A stretch of DNA of 37,487 bases from assembly GCA_023144635.1 (NCBI GenBank), contig JAGLFH010000017.1, positions 1-37,487 on the forward strand. The letters are read 5' to 3'. Of the stretch, positions 34,552 through 37,487 are shown in pieces. A program made the position numbers and the translations under genes. The notes under the pieces were generated by a model. That model searched no databases. It was not told the origin of the DNA and saw nothing but the letters and a program-made list of their open reading frames with translations. Position 1 is the stretch's first letter. Each line of letters opens with the position of its first letter. This stretch comes from Candidatus Auribacterota bacterium (GTDB lineage Bacteria; Auribacterota; JAFGBW01; JAFGJP01).

Positions 34552-35551
34552 GTTTGATAAATTCCTTAATTTTCTTTAACACTCTCTCGCTGCCTTTTTG
34601 GTCAAGTAACCCCTTGCAATGTCTATGCATTTTCCATAATAAGCCGCGGTTGTTATCAATTTTTTTTAACAATCTATTCATTTTTTTTAATGAATTATCT
34701 GAAAGTAGCCCTCCATTAATACAAGCCCCTTTTTTAAAAAACTCTGGAGATATCACGTTGACATACTCTTTTTTTTCAAATAAGTTAATCGTCGGGAGTC
34801 CCGCATAAACTGCCTCAGTAGTTGTTAGCCCTCCCGTTAATATTGCTAAACTACAATTTCCTAAAACCCTCCACATTGAACGAACAGTTTTGGCGAGAAT
34901 AATCTCATGTTGCGGATTAGCACGCACTGTACTTACTAATTCATCATAAGAATGAGCATATCCCTCACCTAAAAGAACCCAAATAGTCAGACTGGAACTG
35001 TATTTTAATAAGGTGTTAAGCACTAGCAATGTTTTGTTCTTTGCATCTGCCCCGCCCATACAAATTGCAATTGATAGTTCCGGACGAGAAATATTCTCTC
35101 TATATTTTCTATCACTTATATTTTCAATGTGATCTCCAAAAATAGAATATCTTAAACCGCTGCATATTTTAACCCCCTGAATTTTCGGGACAACACTAGA
35201 CCGGGTAAAAAGCATATCGATTGAATTCATATGCTCAAAAATAGGGGATATTGATATTATAGTCTTAATGTTTTCTTTACAATATAAAAAAACCCTATTA
35301 TCAATAGACAATAAATCAAAAGCCAATATGTCTGGTGAAAATTTATTTATATATGATAATGCTTGCTTGTCTTTTTTTACAAAATGCACACAACAATTTA
35401 TCTCTTGAAATATGCATTTCAACTCTTCCTGAATTATAGCTATCACTTCAACATCATTATCAAAAGATGCCAAATTAGCAAAAGCCTTTGTTCTAAAAAG
35501 ATGTCCAAGCCCTTGTTCTTTTGAACCTTTGCAGATTATTAGAATTTTCAT
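34538..35551 (-). CDS. PseG/SpsG-like nucleotide-sugar hydrolase
   Basis: A 337-residue GT-B-fold protein. It begins MKILIICKGSKEQGLGHLFR; His17 in GLGH corresponds to the catalytic His reported for PseG. Later blocks are IAICMGGADAKNKT and ILTGGLTTTEAVYAGLPTINLF, the nucleotide-binding end of the SpsG/PseG family. PseG removes UDP from a UDP-2,4-diacetamido-trideoxyhexose to give the substrate of a NeuB-type synthase, the gene next to it. The TAATG junction with the synthase (one-base overlap) supports a shared step. The rest of a pseudaminic- or legionaminic-type pathway (dehydratase, CMP transfer) is not in the window. Confidence 0.8.
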   Translation of the reverse strand: MKILIICKGSKEQGLGHLFRTKAFANLASFDNDVEVIAIIQEELKCIFQEINCCVHFVKKDKQALSYINKFSPDILAFDLLSIDNRVFLYCKENIKTIISISPIFEHMNSIDMLFTRSSVVPKIQGVKICSGLRYSIFGDHIENISDRKYRENISRPELSIAICMGGADAKNKTLLVLNTLLKYSSSLTIWVLLGEGYAHSYDELVSTVRANPQHEIILAKTVRSMWRVLGNCSLAILTGGLTTTEAVYAGLPTINLFEKKEYVNVISPEFFKKGACINGGLLSDNSLKKMNRLLKKIDNNRGLLWKMHRHCKGLLDQKGSERVLKKIKEFIKHANK

Positions 35552-36558
35552 TAGTCGTTTTTTATAATATCCAGTGACAATGGTTGGTGCTTTTTTATAT
35601 TTTTATTTACTTCTTTTCCCAACAAACTATCAATCTGGTCCGCAGACAATATGTTTGGTGGTCTTACTATCAAAACATCATCTTCCGAAATTTTCTCATT
35701 TTCCTGAATATCTCTGGCAGCATAAATAGACCTTCGAGCCATATTTTTAACTTTTATTTCATTCTCTAACAGTTTATTTTCTGCTTTTTGCAAAGCAAGT
35801 GATGATTGCCTGACATCATCAATATATTTTTTCAATCCACAAGGGTCTAATGCATAGGAATGATCAAATCCTTCTTGTGTAGAATCCAGGGTAAAATGCT
35901 TTTCCAAATAACTTATCCCCTTTGTTAATGCCACACATGAAGCCAAACTGTCTCTTGTATGGTCTGACAATCCAACGGGAAATCCGAATTCAGACTTCAG
36001 TATATCTAAGAATCCTAAATTCATATCTTCCAATTTAGCCGGATAAGCAGATACACAATGTAATAAAACAATGTCAGAAAAATTCAATTTACTTAATTCA
36101 TTCACAGATCTCTCAATTTCATCAAGTTCAGACATGCCTGTCGATAAAATAATTCTAATTCCTTTTTCAGCTGCCATTCTTAAAAGCTGTAAATTATTTA
36201 AATCAGTAGATGCTATTTTTATATACTCTGGATCAAAACTTGATATTAAGTCTATTCCTCTTTTGTCAAATACCGATGCTGCAAAACCTATCTCCCTCTT
36301 ACTGGCATAATCCGATAATTGCTGATATTCATCATCCGTAAGCATCAGCCTTCTCCGCATATCAAAAACCTTATCCATTGTAGTATTGCCGAACTTAAAA
36401 TTACCCGGCAGATATAATCCTTCAGGGTATATGATCTGGAACTTTACTGAATCCGCTTCCGACTCTTTTGCCACATCTATTAATCGTTTGGCTGTTTGAA
36501 AGTCCCCATTATGGTTTGTACCCGCTTCAGCTATAACATGTACGTCTTTGACATTCAT
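35551..36558 (-). CDS. NeuB/SpsE-like nonulosonic acid synthase
   Basis: A 335-residue enzyme with two domains. The TIM-barrel part starts VHVIAEAGTNHNGD and includes DSVKFQ, IKIASTDLNN, LSTGMSELDEI, LLHCVSAYPA, GLSDHT and LEKHFTLD, the metal- and phosphoenolpyruvate-binding blocks of sialic, legionaminic and pseudaminic acid synthases. The C-terminal SAF (antifreeze-like) domain follows: ARRSIYAARDIQENEKISEDDV and a final QPLSLD. Reaction: condensation of phosphoenolpyruvate with a six-carbon amino sugar to give a nine-carbon acid. Which acid cannot be told by eye. AGGGA precedes the ATG; the stop overlaps the next start by one base. Confidence 0.88.
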   Translation of the reverse strand: MNVKDVHVIAEAGTNHNGDFQTAKRLIDVAKESEADSVKFQIIYPEGLYLPGNFKFGNTTMDKVFDMRRRLMLTDDEYQQLSDYASKREIGFAASVFDKRGIDLISSFDPEYIKIASTDLNNLQLLRMAAEKGIRIILSTGMSELDEIERSVNELSKLNFSDIVLLHCVSAYPAKLEDMNLGFLDILKSEFGFPVGLSDHTRDSLASCVALTKGISYLEKHFTLDSTQEGFDHSYALDPCGLKKYIDDVRQSSLALQKAENKLLENEIKVKNMARRSIYAARDIQENEKISEDDVLIVRPPNILSADQIDSLLGKEVNKNIKKHQPLSLDIIKND

Positions 36559-36560
36559 TT

Positions 36561-37487
36561 TTATTTCCCTGTCCGTTTATGCACTAAGTCTGCAAATTGT
36601 TTAAAACTGTTTAATTGAACATCTTTTAATTTCTTCCAAGTAGTCTTTTTTGCATTCTCTTTCATTATTTCAAAATCATTTAATGACTGCACTCTTTTTT
36701 TAACTTCCTCAACCATATCCTGTTTTACCATATCGATATTCCATTCTCCCATACCAATAGTTTTCGTTAGACTGAAAGCACGCTCATCATAACTTATCTT
36801 AATAGCCGGGATATCATAAGATAATGCCGGCAAAAAAGAATGTAATCTGAATGTGACATTTAATCTTGTACTTCGCAAATATGATATATAGGTATAAATA
36901 TCATCAGAATAAATATACTCCATATCTTTAAATGATGCAGCAAAAGCAATATCACGATGATCATGACAAAATAATTTAATAACTTTATATCCATTTCCTT
37001 TAAGATAACTGATAATCTCTCTAATTTGCTCTCTTAACGCATACTGATATTCAAGAGGAATATTCATTAATGCCGGAGTTCGTACAGAAATAAGAGCATC
37101 TGTCTTTCCAACATCAGAAATCGGCATTAAATGTTGAGGAATCTCATTCAAATAAAGAGTAGGACAACCACCTAGAAGATTATATATATCAAGCGATTCA
37201 AGATATTTCTGTGTTGTAATGTCTCTTGATAATGTAATATCAGCCTTTTTATTCAGTATTCTGATCTTGTCATCTGTCATCACGTCAGTACGATCAACAA
37301 GATTTAAATCTCTGTTATAGATTCTCCCTCTTGAGACACTAAATATCATTAATGGAACATCAAGCGCTTTTAAAGCCGTGCTATTGATTTCTAATTCTCC
37401 GTTCTCATATAAATTCCCCCCCCCTACTATAACACCGCTTCCGTACTGATTTATTTCGTGTATAGTCTGGGGATTAAGCCCCGCTTA
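36561..37487 (-). CDS. Polysaccharide pyruvyltransferase-family protein (5' partial)
   Basis: The frame runs to the window edge. Read from 37484 it gives AGLNPQTIHEINQY, then GVIVGGGNLYENGEL and MIFSVSRGRIYN, and later RSTRLNVTFRLHSFLPALSYDIPAIKISYDE, the C-terminal signature of the CsaB/WcaK pyruvyltransferase family. About 307 residues are visible; the ATG at 37349 would cut off the conserved GGGN loop and is not a likely start. The three edge bases read TAA in this frame, so either the gene is broken just there or the edge is unreliable. Family role: pyruvyl ketal addition, though some members act as glycosyltransferase-like enzymes. It lies two bases before the NeuB-like start. A G9 tract encodes the GGG. 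Confidence 0.75.
37416..37424 (-). repeat. G9 homopolymer inside the pyruvyltransferase-like frame
   Basis: Nine consecutive G on the coding strand, coding for the three glycines of VGGGN. The protein looks family-like on both sides of the run, so it is in frame as written. In AT-rich DNA this is a good candidate slippage site, or a place for a sequencing length error. Confidence 0.65.

Overview
The window is a 37.5 kb, AT-rich (roughly one-third G+C by eye), gene-dense stretch of a bacterial chromosome devoted almost entirely to making a complex surface glycan. I see no RNA gene, transposase, integrase or CRISPR array. An O-antigen-ligase/polymerase-type protein, a WecA/MraY-type lipid-carrier sugar-phosphate transferase and several multi-spanning transferases point to a lipid-linked (Wzx/Wzy- or ligase-type) polysaccharide in a Gram-negative envelope. 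B12-type radical SAM proteins, bacterial sulfotransferases and a GLUG-repeat surface protein, at low G+C, would suit an uncultured lineage such as Omnitrophota or a relative, but the sequence alone does not fix the taxon.

Layout. At the left edge (1-2085, +) is the C-terminal part of a large surface protein: a discoidin-like domain, an FN3-like stretch and two GLUG modules. Facing it on the minus strand are an O-antigen-ligase-like protein and a GDP-fucose-synthase-type epimerase/reductase (2112-4693). A divergent gap (4694-4870) separates these from a plus-strand polyprenyl-phosphate sugar-1-phosphate transferase (4871-6544) with an unusual C-terminal membrane extension. From 37487 down to 6547 every gene is on the minus strand, with overlaps or short gaps, as expected of one very long operon of about 31 kb.

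In order of transcription (right to left) that operon holds: a pyruvyltransferase-family protein cut by the edge; a nonulosonic-acid pair (NeuB/SpsE-like synthase and PseG/SpsG-like protein); two paralogous sulfotransferases and an SGNH-type protein; a radical SAM/SPASM protein; an unassigned protein with a ParB-like C-terminal motif; a GNAT acetyltransferase; a methyltransferase; an RmlC-type epimerase and a DegT-type sugar aminotransferase; a GT-B-like protein; three membrane proteins; a methyltransferase-GT2 fusion and another methyltransferase; two B12-binding-type radical SAM proteins flanking a GT2; a methyltransferase and the decayed tail of another; a polytopic membrane protein; a module of uridine-kinase-like kinase, nucleotidyltransferase-like protein, GT4, alkaline-phosphatase-superfamily protein, GT4; and finally a third sulfotransferase and a GT2.

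Together the genes describe a decorated glycan: amino/deoxy sugars (and possibly a heptose) made as nucleotide sugars, a nonulosonic acid, and sulfate, methyl, acyl and perhaps pyruvyl substituents, assembled by many glycosyltransferases. No flippase, ABC exporter, CMP-nonulosonate synthetase or PAPS-forming enzyme is visible, so these must lie elsewhere. The least explained parts are the kinase/nucleotidyltransferase/phosphodiesterase module (9084-13261), the paired radical SAM genes (15733-19421), the ParB-like protein (29903-30688), and two long G tracts inside coding frames that could act as phase-variable switches.
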